Part shown: piece after piece, positions 24,480 through 38,099 of the stretch
Position numbering within the stretch: the stretch's first letter is position 1
Layout of the letters: every line of letters starts with the position of its first letter
NCBI GenBank assembly: GCA_014706295.1
Contig: JACSVZ010000037.1
Coordinates: 5,046,001 to 5,110,000 of the forward strand
Source of the DNA: Lycocorax pyrrhopterus obiensis
Lineage: Eukaryota > Chordata > Aves > Passeriformes > Paradisaeidae
DNA length: 64,000 bases
Direction of reading: 5' to 3'
Made by a program: the position numbers and the translations under genes
Notes under the pieces: model-generated
Databases searched by the model: none
What the model was told of the DNA's origin: nothing
Seen by the model: the letters and a program-made list of their open reading frames with translations, nothing else

Positions 24480-27400
24480 CAAAGAAACCAAAGCTGAACG
24501 TGACCATTGCTAATTTTTTAATCATAATTTTATGAGCATGTTAACCTTAATTCACAAATGTTCTACAGAGTGAATTTCCTTCTATTCCATTTTTCATCCT
24601 TGATTAACAGTATTTCAAAAACATGGATTTCTAAAAATGTGATACCTCATACAAACTTGTAATGGTTTAATACAGAGCTATCTCTTTTCTACAAAATCCA
24701 CATAAAAATAAGGTTACCAATTAATTCGAACTGAGCCAAAAAAGCTGTTTCAGTGCAGACTATCAGTTTAACTAGCACACCTCAAATTAAACAGGTATAA
24801 ATGTTTTATACATAAAAGGCTCTAGATTATAGAATACAAACACAACTTCTACCTTCTCCTCCTTTTCAGCACTTATGCGCCAAATTTCCTTCGGGAATTG
24901 ATGTGTTGGACAGTGGGAAAAAGGTGTTTCACATGTGCATTTGGAGGTCACTTTGCTCTCATATTTACAACATGAAGTTTGGAAAACTTGTTTAAAGTAA
25001 GTGCTTTCTCCTTCAGTTCATTGTTTAATGCATATTTTCCTTTCAAGATTTTTATTAATAAAGATCCTCTTTTGTTTTTCTAAACCCCAGCTTTTATGGA
25101 GAAAACACTCTGCCCTAAATCATCATCTCCAGGCAAAGGAAAGCTGCTTACGGTGTTCCCACTTATTGCACACACATAACTCTACGTGGAGATTCTTAAT
25201 CTTCACCCACCCAAGATTAAGGCAACACAAATTATGAAATCGATACCGATACACAGAGCAACATCTATTACAGTTTCAATGTTTTTGTTATATTTTTTTC
25301 TAAACTATTAAAGCAGTATGATTTTAATGTGGTTGTTGTTGTTTATGCAATACAAATTCTCTGTTGTTTGATGCTGTGGGTACTTATGCAAATGCCCCAT
25401 TTTCCTTATAGAAATCTTTCCTTTGACACCTCATGTGAGTAAAGAAAATATTTGAGTGTTTGCAAGATAAGGATCCATTTATATTTAAGGCTCCATTACT
25501 GATCAGGAGGCAAAGAGTGTCCTTATGGTGGATATAAATTACAGTTATACTAATTTTAAAGACCCTTACTCTCTGTTGTAGTGATGTAGCAGAAGAGCTT
25601 TCAAATAAAGGAGATTCTTCTCTCACAGCAGTTTCAGTTCCTTTCTTTCATTAATCAAAAGCTATCTTATAGATATATATTTTTCTCTCTACATGCATGT
25701 CTGAATATCTCTTTGAGGTTTAACCTGTACCTGATTCAAACACAACAAATCAAAAATCCTTTTGCCACCAACTGCAACAGGCATTTCCAGAAGTTACGTC
25801 ACGCAAGTCACACAATTAAACTTTAATGAAAACATAAAAACAAAACCACCAAGCAGCCCCTAGTATTTGCTTTGTCTTTCACACAATCTATCTTAAAAAG
25901 GCAGGACATTAAAATGGAAGATCCTCTGGCTAAAGCTGTGCCATAAACAATTTTTTTCCTAACGAATTCCACCTCTTTACTCCACTGAATTAGCAGAGCT
26001 GGATGGAATTTCTGTCCTCTCTTCCTTCTCTGTGTACAAAAGGACGGACTGTTGCTAAAACTAGTAATCCATGAAGATCGCCTCCCCGAGGTGAGATGCC
26101 TCCTGCCAGGAGTTCTACTCTTGTGGGGGGTGTAACACCCTCCCTGGCCCCGAGCTGCTGTGCTGAGCCAGCCCCTCGAAACCAGCAGGACCGTCGGGTG
26201 TTGTAACGTGAGAGCTCGTGCAAGCAGAAGAAACAGAGAATGTTACGGCAACTTGAAATGTTCACGCACATTTCCCTCATAAAATGTACAGAGCCAAGTC
26301 TTCCAAATGTCTCAGTACCTGCAGCTTGGGAAAGCTTCAGCTAGAGCTGTAAGTGTTAAACACCTCTCTGCAACGGGTGCCTGAACCTCGACATGCTGCT
26401 CCTCTCTTTCTACCTCACCCTCGGCTCATATGTTTCCACAACTGCAAATGATGTCCCTTTAAAATCAAACCTTTTATTTAGCATTCTGCTCAGATCATAT
26501 CATTTGATGAAAGGTAACTGGGGTTTACGCAAGGACAAGAGAACAGAAATGGGTTGTCATTTCCAAAATATAGTTAGGAAAGGCAAAAAGGAAGCAGCAG
26601 AAGGGTCACAGTTGGATCATAAAAGCCATTAAGGCCCTGAACTAGGGAGTTCCACTGGCTCCAGTTCATTCACGGCTGCTGAAACAGGACTTTGCACAGT
26701 GAGGAGAGTAAATTCAAGCTTGCACGAAGTAGGACAAGTCCAGCTTTCCTATGTCTCTTACAAACTTTTTCCTGTTAGGATTCTTCTATCTTCTGGAGTG
26801 TGTAACAAAACAAACTTAAAATCAAGATAAATTTTAGAATGTTTCACGTAAAAATTTATCTGTTACCATGTATTTTTCCCACTGTAATTCTTTTGAACAG
26901 TGAAATGATCAGTTTGTTTAAGGGTTTGGTTTTCTTGAACTAGTCCCCTAGACCACTATATCTGGACTCTAAATACTGCAGAGAAAGCATAAAATAAATT
27001 TAAAGTTAGCAAAATGCTGAATAAAAAAATGAATTGGGAAAGTGTCTTAGATCATACTTTTGTCTTCAAGAATTTTTTCTCTGTTTGTATAATAAAAAAG
27101 AAGAGTTTGGTCTAATCAGTATCATTACTCTTTCCCTTACATGCCCAAAGGTTTTTCAGTTTTGACCTGAGTTTCCTTATTGTATTTAAATTATTTTCAG
27201 TGAAACCTACATTTGGATAGGGTTTGGGATTTTTTTCAGGTCACTGTATTGTATTACAAAATCAAACATCTGTCTATAAGAAGAGAATATTTTCTTACAT
27301 TTACAAAGCACCTTTCCTCCCCAAGTGTTCATGATAAGGTGAGGTCAGTGCCATGAAGTGCAGCCAGCACTGGCAAAGTCTCACTCTGCATGGATTTGCC

Positions 27401-28540
27401 ACTATCCAGAGCAGGGAAAGACTACTGTCCTTTTCCAGTGCTTCTCAAACCATGTGTAAATCAACCATGAATGTACTGGGGTTTCTCTTCTACACACCAC
27501 ATTACATCCTCCAGCTCTGAATGTGCCACAGATGAAAAAAGGGCAACACATTTGGCGAAGGTGTAGCAGATGCTGTAACAGCACAGCACCAAGCAAGGCT
27601 CTTCTGTAGCATAAATGAAGAATTCACTCCAGCACAACATCTCACCCATTTAGAATGAACAGAGAAGAAGAGATCCTATCAAACAGGAGCTGGGCTGGGC
27701 TATGAAACCTGGGATTAGACATCTGGAAAACCACCTGAGAAAGCAGGCTTGGGAAGGCAGTGGGGGATTGAATTCCTTATCCTCCCTGTCTGGTAAACAG
27801 TTCCAGCCATCTCAGCACACTCACTACACATCCTCCCAAACTCAGATGTGCAACAGACGTGTAGAGACACAACCTGTCGATGGCAGGAAGGAAAGGAGAC
27901 ACAAGGAGGAACTGGGAGAACAGGACAAATGAAACAAGGCAGACAAAGACCAGAAGGCAGGTGACAGGTACAGCGGTGCCAGACAGCAGAAGTGACAAAC
28001 AAAGTGTTTCGAAGTACTGCACGAAGCAGCTCAAATCAGAGAGCAAACCTGGGAGCCTGAACTGTGAGTGCAGATGTGTGGTAAAGTCCCCAGCTAGGTA
28101 GTACTGGCTTGGTCGTACCAAAAAAGACAGACTATTTCAGAGCCTCAACACAGGCACAGAACAGTTCTGCTAACTCAAAGACAGTTTTAAACGCTACCAG
28201 CTCTCTAAGTTAGAAAGAACTTCCCGTTTGCAGTCTGGAGCTTTCCAGTTGCCTTGAGGATGAGCAGTTATGAGTCCAAAACATTGGTCTGATAGCAAAA
28301 CAGAAAAAGAGAGAAAGCTTGTAGGCCTGGGGGTTCCCATGACTGCCTGAGCTGAGCAGTTCTTTCTGCCTGGAGCCAGGAAGAGTTGCCCAGGGAGATC
28401 AAACCTGCCCTACAAAGTTCCAAATCCAAGTCATGCAAATTCCAATCTCCCTCCAAGCACTGATACCAGCACAGGGACTCTGACTTCATCAGATGCATGA
28501 AGGAAATGGAAAAAAGGAGGAGGGGCCTTACTGCCTACAC
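24480..28540. other. AT-rich noncoding domain
   Basis: Composition drops to clearly AT-rich over about 4 kb, including blocks at 24,480-25,420 and 26,790-27,300 with long runs of A/T and TAAT cores. No reading frame of note occurs and no recent repeat was recognised. Unique AT-rich DNA inside a moderate-GC background is often conserved near developmental genes, but that is untested here. Confidence 0.45.
25794..25807 (+). promoter_or_regulatory. CRE / PAR-bZIP-like site
   Basis: TTACGTCACGCAAG combines a TTACGTCA core, known to bind CREB/ATF and NFIL3/PAR-bZIP proteins, with a C/EBP-like half site (CGCAAG). Only the motif is seen. Binding is inference. Confidence 0.3.
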
Positions 28541-28554
28541 ACCCCACCTCAGGC

Positions 28555-28720
28555 AATAGAGGGGGTGTAAATAATGGAGCAGGTTCAGCAGCCAACAGCA
28601 TTCAGGGTCGAGTCTGTAATCCCCTTTTTCCATTTCCATTTGCTATTTGATGTAATTACAGTTTTTGATTGAAATCCACCCGGAGTGTAACCCCTCTGCT
28701 TAATGCACTGCTTAAATCCT
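28555..28720. promoter_or_regulatory. Candidate conserved noncoding element
   Basis: The block contains TAATTA (28,653-28,658) and TGATTG (PBX type, 28,666-28,671) about a dozen bases apart, plus further AT-rich words, in non-repetitive sequence with no open frame. It looks like a homeodomain/TALE-responsive enhancer core. Conservation would have to be measured. Confidence 0.27.
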
Positions 28721-28749
28721 TGGGTACACAACCACGCTGCTCCCCAGAC

Positions 28750-31290
28750 TCGCCTGGAATAGGAAACCATTTCAGTGCCAAAAATAAGTCTCTGCTTTCT
28801 TTGGTAACGCCCTCAGTCTTGGCTCAGCCTCTGCTACACCCACCAAAGAAGCAGGGCAGGGAGTTTAAGAGGGCTGCCCAATACCACCCATGGCTAGTGA
28901 CTGTGCTGTAAGTTGAACTTGCAAGAGGGTTAAACTTCTGAAGGCTTTCTTTAATGCCCAGACACTAGAAGAGGTGGCACAGCCATAAGGACAAAGGACC
29001 TGGAGCCTGGCCTCAACTTTCCCAGTGGATTTGCTGCTATCCAGACAAAAAATAGTAACAAGTCAAAGCCCTATCCTGCCTTCGCATGGGGTAAACAGTG
29101 GCTTCTGTCCTGAAAGGCCTCCTGAGGATAAAATGAATAGATGATATTCATAGTCCAAAGGAGGGCTGGGAGATCTACCTCTCTGTAAAATCAGATCACT
29201 GGAGCAGGTTTTTCTTCTCCAGTTCACTCAGGACCACTTGGCCAAGAATGCAGGGCAACAGCTAGACCAGGCGGCCAGACACCAAGCGAGTACCTGAGCA
29301 ATTACATTCCACAGAAGCAGCAGCCCACAGCAGTGTGACGTGGCTAGCAGCAAAATCGCTAATACTGCTGGAGAGAAACTGCCTAGGAACAAGCAGTGTT
29401 TGAGGTGCCCATCAGTCTGCTGGACAGCAGAAGGAAAAGGGTTCTCTGAGGACTTAATACCCAAATCAGTACCTCTGTCACTGTAAAAAGCCTGATGTCG
29501 GTTGGGGAGGTACATAATACAATACACAGACTTGCTTCAAACAAGCATCTCAGGACAATGAACAAATGTACAATTTCACTCAAGATTAAGAAAAAAAAGT
29601 CTTAATTCTCCTGTACAGGACAAACTCAGCATGGCTCACTTCAACGCCAGAATTGTGTGAAGACTGAGGTATATGCAAGACACGATTAGGGAACAGTAAC
29701 TCAAAGCCTTCCTTAGCAGGGGAATGAAGCCTCTGGGATTTGAAAAAAAGGGATGTTACAACTCCTGTTCCACACCTTCCTTTGCACAAGGAGAATGAAG
29801 GCCTCGAAGTTACCCCATGAGATTTTCAGACCTGTTGCAGAAACTTAGGAAAGTCCAAGAAAGCTGCTATGCTTTGGATACTTCTACACCCTGAGACACC
29901 CCCCTCCACAAGGTATGTGGCCAGCTCAGCACAGGACCTTTGGACCTGATTCTGTGTGGCTCAGACTTTACAGCATCATTTATGTCAAGGCCAAGCACTG
30001 GCGAAAGTGTGATGAGAACAGCACTGTTATAAACTACTTCACAAAGGTGAAAGGGACCAGATAATCAGCCCATCCCTTTCTATTTCATGCCACAGAGGAG
30101 TCCTGGGTGAAGGAGGAGGTCACTGAACCAGCCTCTTGGGTTGGAGGCACCTTCCCTGGCAGCACCATGACTCAGCAGGGAGTCAGAGCCAGGCAGTGCC
30201 TGGCAGCCGGATGGGCTGGGCTATGGCAGGAAGATGAAGACAGCAAAGCAAAAGAGAAGCACAGGCAACATGGGAAGTGTGGGTCCCCTGGGCCAGAAAG
30301 CAAAGCCTGCCCTGGGCTTTCACACTTCTAGGAACTGTCTGTCATTGACAGTGTCTCGTAATCAGCGGAGCCCCAGCTGCTGCACATCATTCACCAGGAG
30401 GAACTGCATGGCCAGCACAGGGCAGGACAAACCTTGTCCACTGGAACCTCCATGTCCTGTTCTGCCCCTTCCTGATGCTCATGGCAGCTGAAGCCACTCA
30501 CCAGCATAAACCTGCTTCTCATCAGCTCTTCCCACTCTGCTCCAGCCCTTCCACTCAGTGGGCACAGGCAGTCAGACTTTTTTCTCTCTCCTCATCAGAT
30601 ATCTCTGTCTCTCTGAAATATTCAGATGATTTGGTTTTGTTCTCTTCTCCCCCACATCAAATCCTCCCCCTGCTTGTGGAAGCAGTGGATTTCACCCAGG
30701 CACAGAAGGCTAATTTACACCCTTCAGGGTTTAAAATAGCAGTGGCGTAAATGAAAAGTCCAATTTCTTCAAATTTGCATTGTAAAACCATCCTTCAACT
30801 TCCTTGAAATAAATTTTACTATTTTATTAGTGCAAACAAAATGGTAATAAAACACTAATACAGCGCCTTGTATCCAGGGGAAGAGCTAAAATTAACATAG
30901 ACCGAGCAGTGTTTGCTATTACATTCAATTACCTTTTTACTTGAGATTTACATTCTCATCCCCTTAATCTCCATAGTGGTGGCCTTGAAACCATTCCCCA
31001 CAGTCACTCCTGTGCTTGGAATGGACAGCAGAAAAGCTGCTCACTCGCCACTACTGCTCCTGCTGCCAGCACCCTAGTATCAGCCTCTTCCCTCGAGAAC
31101 CCTGGGCAAGTTTCCCTGGAACATCTCTGAAGAGAAAACACAGCAAGTGTGTTCACCTGCCTCTCTTAGTCTCACTTGGGCCCTAATTTCTAAACTCCAG
31201 ACAAATACGCTAGCACCAAAAATACAGCCTGTGTTCCACAGCTGCCTTCAATCCGGCTCTGGAAACTGTTCCTTAATTCTCAGGTACAAG
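28750..31290. other. Noncoding stretch with an AT-rich candidate element near 30,725-30,990
   Basis: I see no gene. The segment 30,725-30,990 is AT-rich, unique-looking and dense in TAAT cores (AATTTTACTATTTTATTAGTG, TTAATCTCC), similar in style to the other enhancer candidates. A GGACCTGATTCTG word near 29,948 recalls the palindromic repeat family seen elsewhere in the window. Confidence 0.4.
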
Positions 31291-31294
31291 CCAT

Positions 31295-31420
31295 GTTGCA
31301 GGTAAGTTTTATTATCTCCATTGTACAGATACAAAAACTAAGACAAAGACTGAGGACCAAAGTCAGAATGCGGCAGCTCTTGGTGTACAACTGGAATAGC
31401 ATATTTTGTAGTGGAAGTAT
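31295..31420 (-). mobile_element. MIR/CORE-SINE-type fragment (reverse orientation)
   Basis: TTTTATTATCTCCATTGTACAGATAC followed by AAAACTAAGACAAAGACTGAGGACCAAAGTCA follows the reversed MIR core ('ttattatccccattttacagatgaggaaactgaggcacagag'). The plus-strand donor look-alike CAG/GTAAGT at its left edge probably belongs to this repeat and is not a gene signal. Confidence 0.55.
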
Positions 31421-31424
31421 TCCA

Positions 31425-34400
31425 GCTTTCGCCTAGGGCTCACTGAATTCAGACTCTGCTCTAGAGTTATTTAACTGGGATTGTGTCCTGCAGCCCAGGC
31501 TTAGAGGTAAAGTCAGGAAAAGAGCAGCTGCAGGGCTGTCTGATGAAACTCAGAGGGAACCTGCACTGGAAAGAAAGGTCCATATTCCTGCTAATACAAT
31601 CCAGGGAATCCACTTCCCCAGCATCAGGGTAAGTTTTTAATTGGCGGCATCTTTGGATGCTTTAATACAGTAGTCATGGCAGTGTTTTGGCCATTATCAA
31701 GAGACTGGAAAGACTTCCACAGGACACCGCAGGAAAAGTCTCGCATCAGTCCAGCTCCAGAGAGAGACGTTCATTCTTGGCTCCTCTTTCTTCCTTTTTG
31801 TGTACTGGAAGTTGGACACCTCCCCACTTTAAGCCAAGTCAAAATATTTAACCTTTCTTTGGAGAGCATGGCCAGCATCTGCAATACAGGTGATATCCAT
31901 AGCTTTGCTCACTCATTTTGACACGACGTTTTGTGATACCCAGACAAGATAACAAAGATTAATTAAGCATTGTGTAACATATTTCTAAGCTGGCCAAGAA
32001 AGGACCGAAAAGCCTTTCATCCCAGTCTCCTCACTACCCAGCCATTCCAGCATTACCAGACCACTACAACACCGCAGAGTCAACAGCTAAGAAGTACAGT
32101 GCAATTTGGGAAGGTACCAGGCAGCCTCCTAGAGAGGAGCATCTCCTGAGAGAAACAGATCCCTTGAGTGTCACCCCAGCCCAGGCCATCTGTACTGAAC
32201 ACACAACATGTGGACTGCCAGGTGCCTGACAGAGAGAGCTGTCACCACCTGTTTGGATGGAAAAACACTTCTACATGCTCCAACCAAGTTCCAGGAGTGC
32301 TGCATGGCCCTGATGCCTACAGTATGCACCAATGAACTGGCTGTAATGGCCCCGCTGAAACCCAATCCCACCAGGATCCATTTTGTCCCACACAGCAGCA
32401 GATTATTCTAATTTCCAGTGCCCCTTGGGCAGCTATCTCACAACTCCTAATTCTTCTTTTTGAAGAATAACATTGCAGATGATTCACCAAGAGATTTTGT
32501 GCCAACCTGAAAAAAAGGGAGGTCTGTGTTGCAGCACTTGGTGGTACTCAGGAGTCCTCTAGGCAGTATCCCTGACAGCTGCCTTCATGGTTCTCTTTGT
32601 TTTCTCCTCAACAAAACCCTCTGGTTTCTGCATTTTAATCATGATTTGTCTGCCTAGCCCCTAAATTGCTTATCTGTCTCACCTCCTGAGAAGCATGGTC
32701 CTTCACGCTTCCCCTCTAGCCATCTTGATCTTCATGGCTGGAGGAGAAGGATCATGCAAAGCATGAATAAATGATAGATAATGATAGATAAATGATAGAA
32801 CAACTGACAAATCCTTCCCATCCAAATAACAAATGTGTCCCCAGGAAACCTTTCATCTGTCCACCTTCTAGAAGGCAGTACGCAAAAGCCCTTGTGCAAA
32901 TAAAATTATCACAAGACACTGAGCAATACAAAAGACCCCAAACAATAAAGGGTAGGAAGAAGAAACTTGCCCAAGACCACAGGGCTGAGGTTGGTTTCAG
33001 CTGGTCTTCTGTCCCTTTTTTCTGTTCTCTTTCCCCTGTTCCCCTGAACAAAGGAAGTTTGTTGTCAGGTTCAAACATTTCCTGGGCCTTGTCCGAGTTC
33101 CACCTTGTTTTCTTTTTCTCTTTTCCCCACCCTGTACAAATAAAGTAAAAACCAACTGGCACCACCTGTGAGGAAAGGACACCTAAATGCATAATTTTAT
33201 CTTTTCTTTCTTTTCTCCCTCCTTCTTTTTCCCTTTTTCTTGGCCAGAAGTTTTGGGCAAAGGACAAAAGGTATTGTTGAGTAAGAATAATGCCAGGGGC
33301 TGAGTCACTAAAGCGCTGGCTGCTGCTGGGGTACAGTAAGCCAAGCCACTGCTTCACTAAATGCAACAAAAATGCCAGCAGCACCACTGCAAGCTCTGCT
33401 GGCCCCAAAGCACAAGGGGCAACAGAAGATCCACATAGCACAAAGAGGTGCAAAGAAATTAAGTAAAATCCTGGTACAAATATCCTCACCTAAGAAAACT
33501 CAGGAGGAAAGACTGTCACACCACAGAGACTGGGCTCTTCCCTGAAAACAGTAAAGGTTGTGAAGGTCACAGTAAAAAGTTACAGCCTTTACTTATGATG
33601 AGGGAAGGCTCAGATGCCTTCTTTAGTTCTTCATCCAGGCCTGCTTTTTAGATTTCGCGACCCAAGTCAGACCCACAGCTGGTCAGTCCTGTAAGTGGCC
33701 TCTTTCCCCACCACTGTAAGCTCTGGAGGCAGGGAGCTCCCATTGCTCCTGCAGCCCCAAGCACAACTGAAGGGGCACGGGGCTCCCAAACACCCCTACG
33801 ATGCAGAAAATCATCAACCCATTTCTGGCTGCAAATTAAACGGTGCCCCAAGCGGGTACTTGCTCAGACCATGTTCTAAGGCACACTGTAGACCCTTGGA
33901 ACTACATGGCGCACTTGGGGGAGCTGGAGCACTGGCTGTTTATTTTATGATGCACTTTGGTCTCTCTCAGTTGCACTGTTATCCTACACCTGTTTGCTCC
34001 CTTTCTCCAGGCTGATAACAGGCAGCATGTTGTGCAGTGGGGGCCTGGCCTGGCTCTTTTTGTGTTTAATGAGACATATGTATTTAGTTCCAGACTATCA
34101 ATAGTCAGGGAGTGGGAAGAGGAAGAAAATTTCCCTCAATAGGCATAATCAGTTCAGCAGTGATGTGGAGCAAGGTCCTGAAATTGACAGAAAGAGAACA
34201 AATGCCTTTGTTGAACAACTCTCAAGAGGGCAAATCCTGCTTCCCCAGAGAAGCACATCTCCTTTGGAAACCCACGCTCACGCAGGGTGTTACACGGCTG
34301 CTCCATTTCCTTAATGCAGACACAGGCCTGGCCTCTTTCAACAGTTCTGGCATCTCTTCATGGCAGACCCCATGACACACGGAGGCGGCTGAGAACAAGA
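31425..34400. other. Noncoding stretch with a fragmentary SINE and a pyrimidine tract
   Basis: AAGAAACTTGCCCAAGACCACAGGGCTGAG at about 32,962-32,992 resembles part of a reversed MIR core. A polypyrimidine tract lies at about 33,200-33,240 and an ATGATAGATA-type tract at 32,766-32,800. A 245-codon minus-strand open frame (32,752-33,489) has no domain I recognise and overlaps these repeats, so I do not call it a gene. Confidence 0.45.
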
Positions 34401-37400
34401 GATCATGCTTTTCCAGGAACAGAGAATCCAGATTTTCTGGTTTATAAATTTTCCCATCTGGATTTGTCTTGTTGTTTGTAGGGTAGATCACCAGAGATAA
34501 GGAGAGAAAAGTAAAGAAATATCAGAGCAGTGGCAGCCATGATGGGCTCAGATGAATTTCTTGCATATCACAATCTCCTGTTTGGGCAGAAATTTGAATG
34601 CATTTTCTAGCAGCAACACAGATAAACTGGCATCTCCCCTGGGGAATGTTTCAGTTTTTGCAGCTGCCTACAGGTTCTGTGATGCAGGAACTGAGGAACT
34701 TGGACATGCCCACACTCAAGACTGACTCCATAAGGACATGGCAACTTCTCTACCACTTGCATGGCAAAAATTAAAACCATCTCAGACTTCTTCATGTGAA
34801 GCCCCTTAGAAGAGCCTATAGATGAGCAGATTATTACCTGAAACAACTGCAATGAAAGACTGCGTTGGCGAAGTCCTGCACAAGCTTCCAAGTGGCATAG
34901 GAAAGAATGATTAGGTCATCTCCATGTAACAGAACCAGTAGCTTCACCACTCTGTGGCACTCAGGGCCTATCAGAGCCTGTTCTCTGGGGAAGAATCCCC
35001 CAGGATTGCAGCCAGATGGTCTCGGGAACAGATCTCCCACGCTCCACCAAGTCTCTCAGGTAAGACCAGGTCCTACGGGACCTATCAGGACCTCTCTTCC
35101 CACTTCTGCAGCCTTTTCCCAAGGCTCTGAACTGGCTTCCAATGCCAAAGGCTGTCTAGGTACAGGAAGGCACCTGCAGACTAGAGCAAATATGGGCCTG
35201 GAGCCCTAAGAATCCCATAGGTAAGAGCATTCTGAGGACTGGAACCAAGGGGCCAGGAGCTGTGAGGCTAGGCATGTTTGTCCTCCCCTGCAACCCCTAA
35301 GCCCGGCTGCTGAATTTACACACAGCAAGGACAACTTGGTAAAGCCAGCGCAGTGCTGTCAGCTGGGAGCCTCTGCACACTAAGCTCCTGGTTAAATGTT
35401 TTCATCAAAACCAGAGTGAGAAAGTGCAGAGCAAACACCACCAATTAGTGGCTGGGATGAATCGTTCCTGCCAGCAGATCTGGTGAGAGGGGCATGAGTC
35501 ACCTTAACCCTTTGGGAGCCAGAGCCAGAGCCAGCACAACTCCACACGGGAGATGAGGAAGACAGGAGAGGAAACCTCTCCTGGATCTTTTATTTGCAAC
35601 CACTCCTTTTCATTTATTTGTAGGAAGTTGAATTCAGGAGCGAACACTCGCTGTGTTTGGAACCACATTATGTCCATAACCTCTGCCGTCACCATTCTGC
35701 TCCAGTGAGCTGGTTTGGAGAGCCAGGCAGCACCCCAGGGCAGAGGCTGCCAGATGCACTTTGAGGAGGTCTGGTTGAGGGGTGGGTCATCCCTCTAGCC
35801 ATTTCTACCCTCCAAGCCCATTCCAGAAAATATCACCTCACTTTTGCTGAAGACCAAGGTGTCAGTGAGAGTAACATGATAATACTCGACGTCTCATTCC
35901 AAGACAAAATGCTTCCCCATTAGAAACATGAGGAAATGTAGTCAGCAGGAAGAGGACAGGCGGGCTCAGATGCATATGCCCCTCTTTCTCTACACTGCCG
36001 TAAACTGTCCAATTTCTGAACATGTAAGAGGTGGCCACAGTTAACTGCATGACTGGGCTAAATTCTCTTTCAATGTAAGTAACATGCTGCTGTTTGTGGC
36101 AGGATTTAGTGCCACAAGTGTAAGCCAAAACTTCAGCTATCTAGGAGTATCCAATGTTGCAACACTACAGGTGTTCAGAGAGATCAGTCACTTTTGCAGC
36201 AACAAACCCTGAAGTCAGAACTCTCCTTTTGCTCTCAGTCCCTCAAGCAAATACCCACTGACTCCACCTCAGCAAGGACTGAGCAGACACTGCAGGAAGG
36301 GCCCAGGACTGTATATGGACCAAATCCTGCCCACCTACTATACCGTTCAGCAGAGATGGCACTGCTGTGCCAGGTGGTGTTTTGCAAACTCTCTGCAAGG
36401 GAGTCTACCTTGGACCAAGCTCCCTGTCTCAAGGTGAGGGACAGAAAAGGCACGGGGGCAGTGGACCTGCAGCTATGGAGATCAAGAGGCATTCACACAA
36501 GGTGAGGAAGCTAAAAGCCAGAAAGGATAAATTAGCACCACGGCTTATATTGGGGAGGTTCCTTTCAATCTAGAGCTATGTAGGATGCAGCCCATGATCT
36601 GGCACTCCACAGTTCCATGTGTCTAAAGCGGGGGCCCCCCAAATGTGAAATTTCGAGCATAGCAGGACTACTGGAGCAGACAGTTTCAGATCCTGCTGAG
36701 CCAGCTTGTGGCTGTATTCAAAATTGAGTAAATTTACAGCTGTAACCTGGGAGTTTATACAACCCGTAACTTGTTAGGGATGGCTGACCAAGCCAGAACG
36801 ATCGCTCCCCAGCCAACAGAGCTCTTATTGGTTAGCCCTCTGAGTGCCTGATAGGTTTTATTATTTTTCTTTCTCTTTTGCTTAGGTGGGGGGTGGGAAA
36901 GGAAACATCTATTTTTGTTCCTTTACTCACCAAAGACAAACTAAAATTAAATCTCAGGTTCAATCCACTACAGATTCCTCAGTGTATCAGCTGGAGACTG
37001 CGGCAGGCCCAGTGACCATCTCCTTGGATGCGGCTGCTGTATTTTTCTCACTCTGCGCAGAGTCTTGCACCATGAACAGCTCCACAGGATTCAATGTATT
37101 ATCACCAGAGTTCACAAGGCTACTCTTACACTGGCCCCTTTTGCGTGGACACTTCCCACAGATGCTACTCGGCTCCAACCTGGGCTGCAAGAAAATGTGG
37201 TCTGAGTTGTCTGAGTTTAGTGCAGCAAATATGGTGCCCTGAGATGTTCCTTCCATCTCTTTCGCAAGGATAAACAGCTGGAGCAGTACCGGATCTGAAG
37301 TGATCTGAACCTGGATTCACACACAACAACACAAGGAGCTGCCAAGTAATGGGAAGGCAGCAGGCAGAGAGTGTGAGCGGGACTCAAGGAGCCCTCTGAT

Positions 37401-38095
37401 GGGAACAAAACCAGCATCATCCACTGTGCCTGCAAGTGTGAAAGTTATCCAGTCCGAGGGAAGTGTGGGACTTGCCTGCATGTAACTGCCTCAACCTAAG
37501 ATCCTCTACTTTCATTACAGCATGGTCCCAGTTCTTGTCTGAAAGGTATCTTTAGCAGGAAGTCCAAACATGATCCGACTGCAACAAGGCTGGATGAAGG
37601 GCTAGGGGGTTCTCCTGGGACTCACTATTCTTTGTGACCACAGACAAGACAAGGACAGTCACGCCAGCTTCCACAACACACATATTCAGGAGCATGAGGT
37701 GCTCAAGCACGGTGAGAGGGACGTATACCTACCTTGGTTGTTACATGGCTGCAGGCACACCATTCACTGCCCTGGGAGGATGCAGTTTTTCTAGGACATG
37801 GCTAAGGAGCATAAGTAGGTCTCTCCTTTAACCTCTGCTCCATCCTGAATACGTAACAGCCCAGAACACCAATAGTTTACATGAGTTAAAGAGCCAGCTG
37901 AGGCTTTAGGGACTCAGGCAGGATAAAATACTCTTTAAAACCCAGCCACCATATAAGAAAATTAGGTAAATGGGGACCTTTGGTGAAGTCTTAAACAGGA
38001 GACTGGAAAAGGGGAAATTTCCTCTCTCCCTGCTCTGTGAGCAGGGATCACACTACCTACTGCTGCTCCCACAGTTTAAAATACTTAAGTCCTCC
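34401..38095. other. Noncoding stretch, no gene recognised
   Basis: I see no supported gene. A perfect (GAGCCA) hexamer triplet lies at about 35,515-35,534. Open frames are short and unpatterned. Confidence 0.5.
35515..35534. repeat. Hexamer repeat GAGCCA
   Basis: GAGCCA is repeated three times with a partial extra copy. Short and perfect. Confidence 0.8.
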
Positions 38096-38099
38096 AAGG

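Noticed and set aside
30600..30720. Peptide with YSDDLVLFS resembling a reverse transcriptase active site
   Set aside because: No other reverse transcriptase motifs occur in order around it, and the adjacent DNA looks like unique AT-rich noncoding sequence. Probably coincidence.
31301..31310. Excellent plus-strand donor (TTGCAG/GTAAGT)
   Set aside because: It lies at the edge of a MIR-like fragment whose consensus naturally gives this word, with no supporting acceptor.
34834..34960. Minus-strand peptide with HGDDLIILS resembling a reverse transcriptase active site
   Set aside because: The flanking residues do not follow any LINE or retroviral reverse transcriptase pattern.
36987..37256. 89-codon minus-strand frame with protein-like composition
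   Set aside because: No acceptable splice acceptor or donor frames it, and it matches no family I know.
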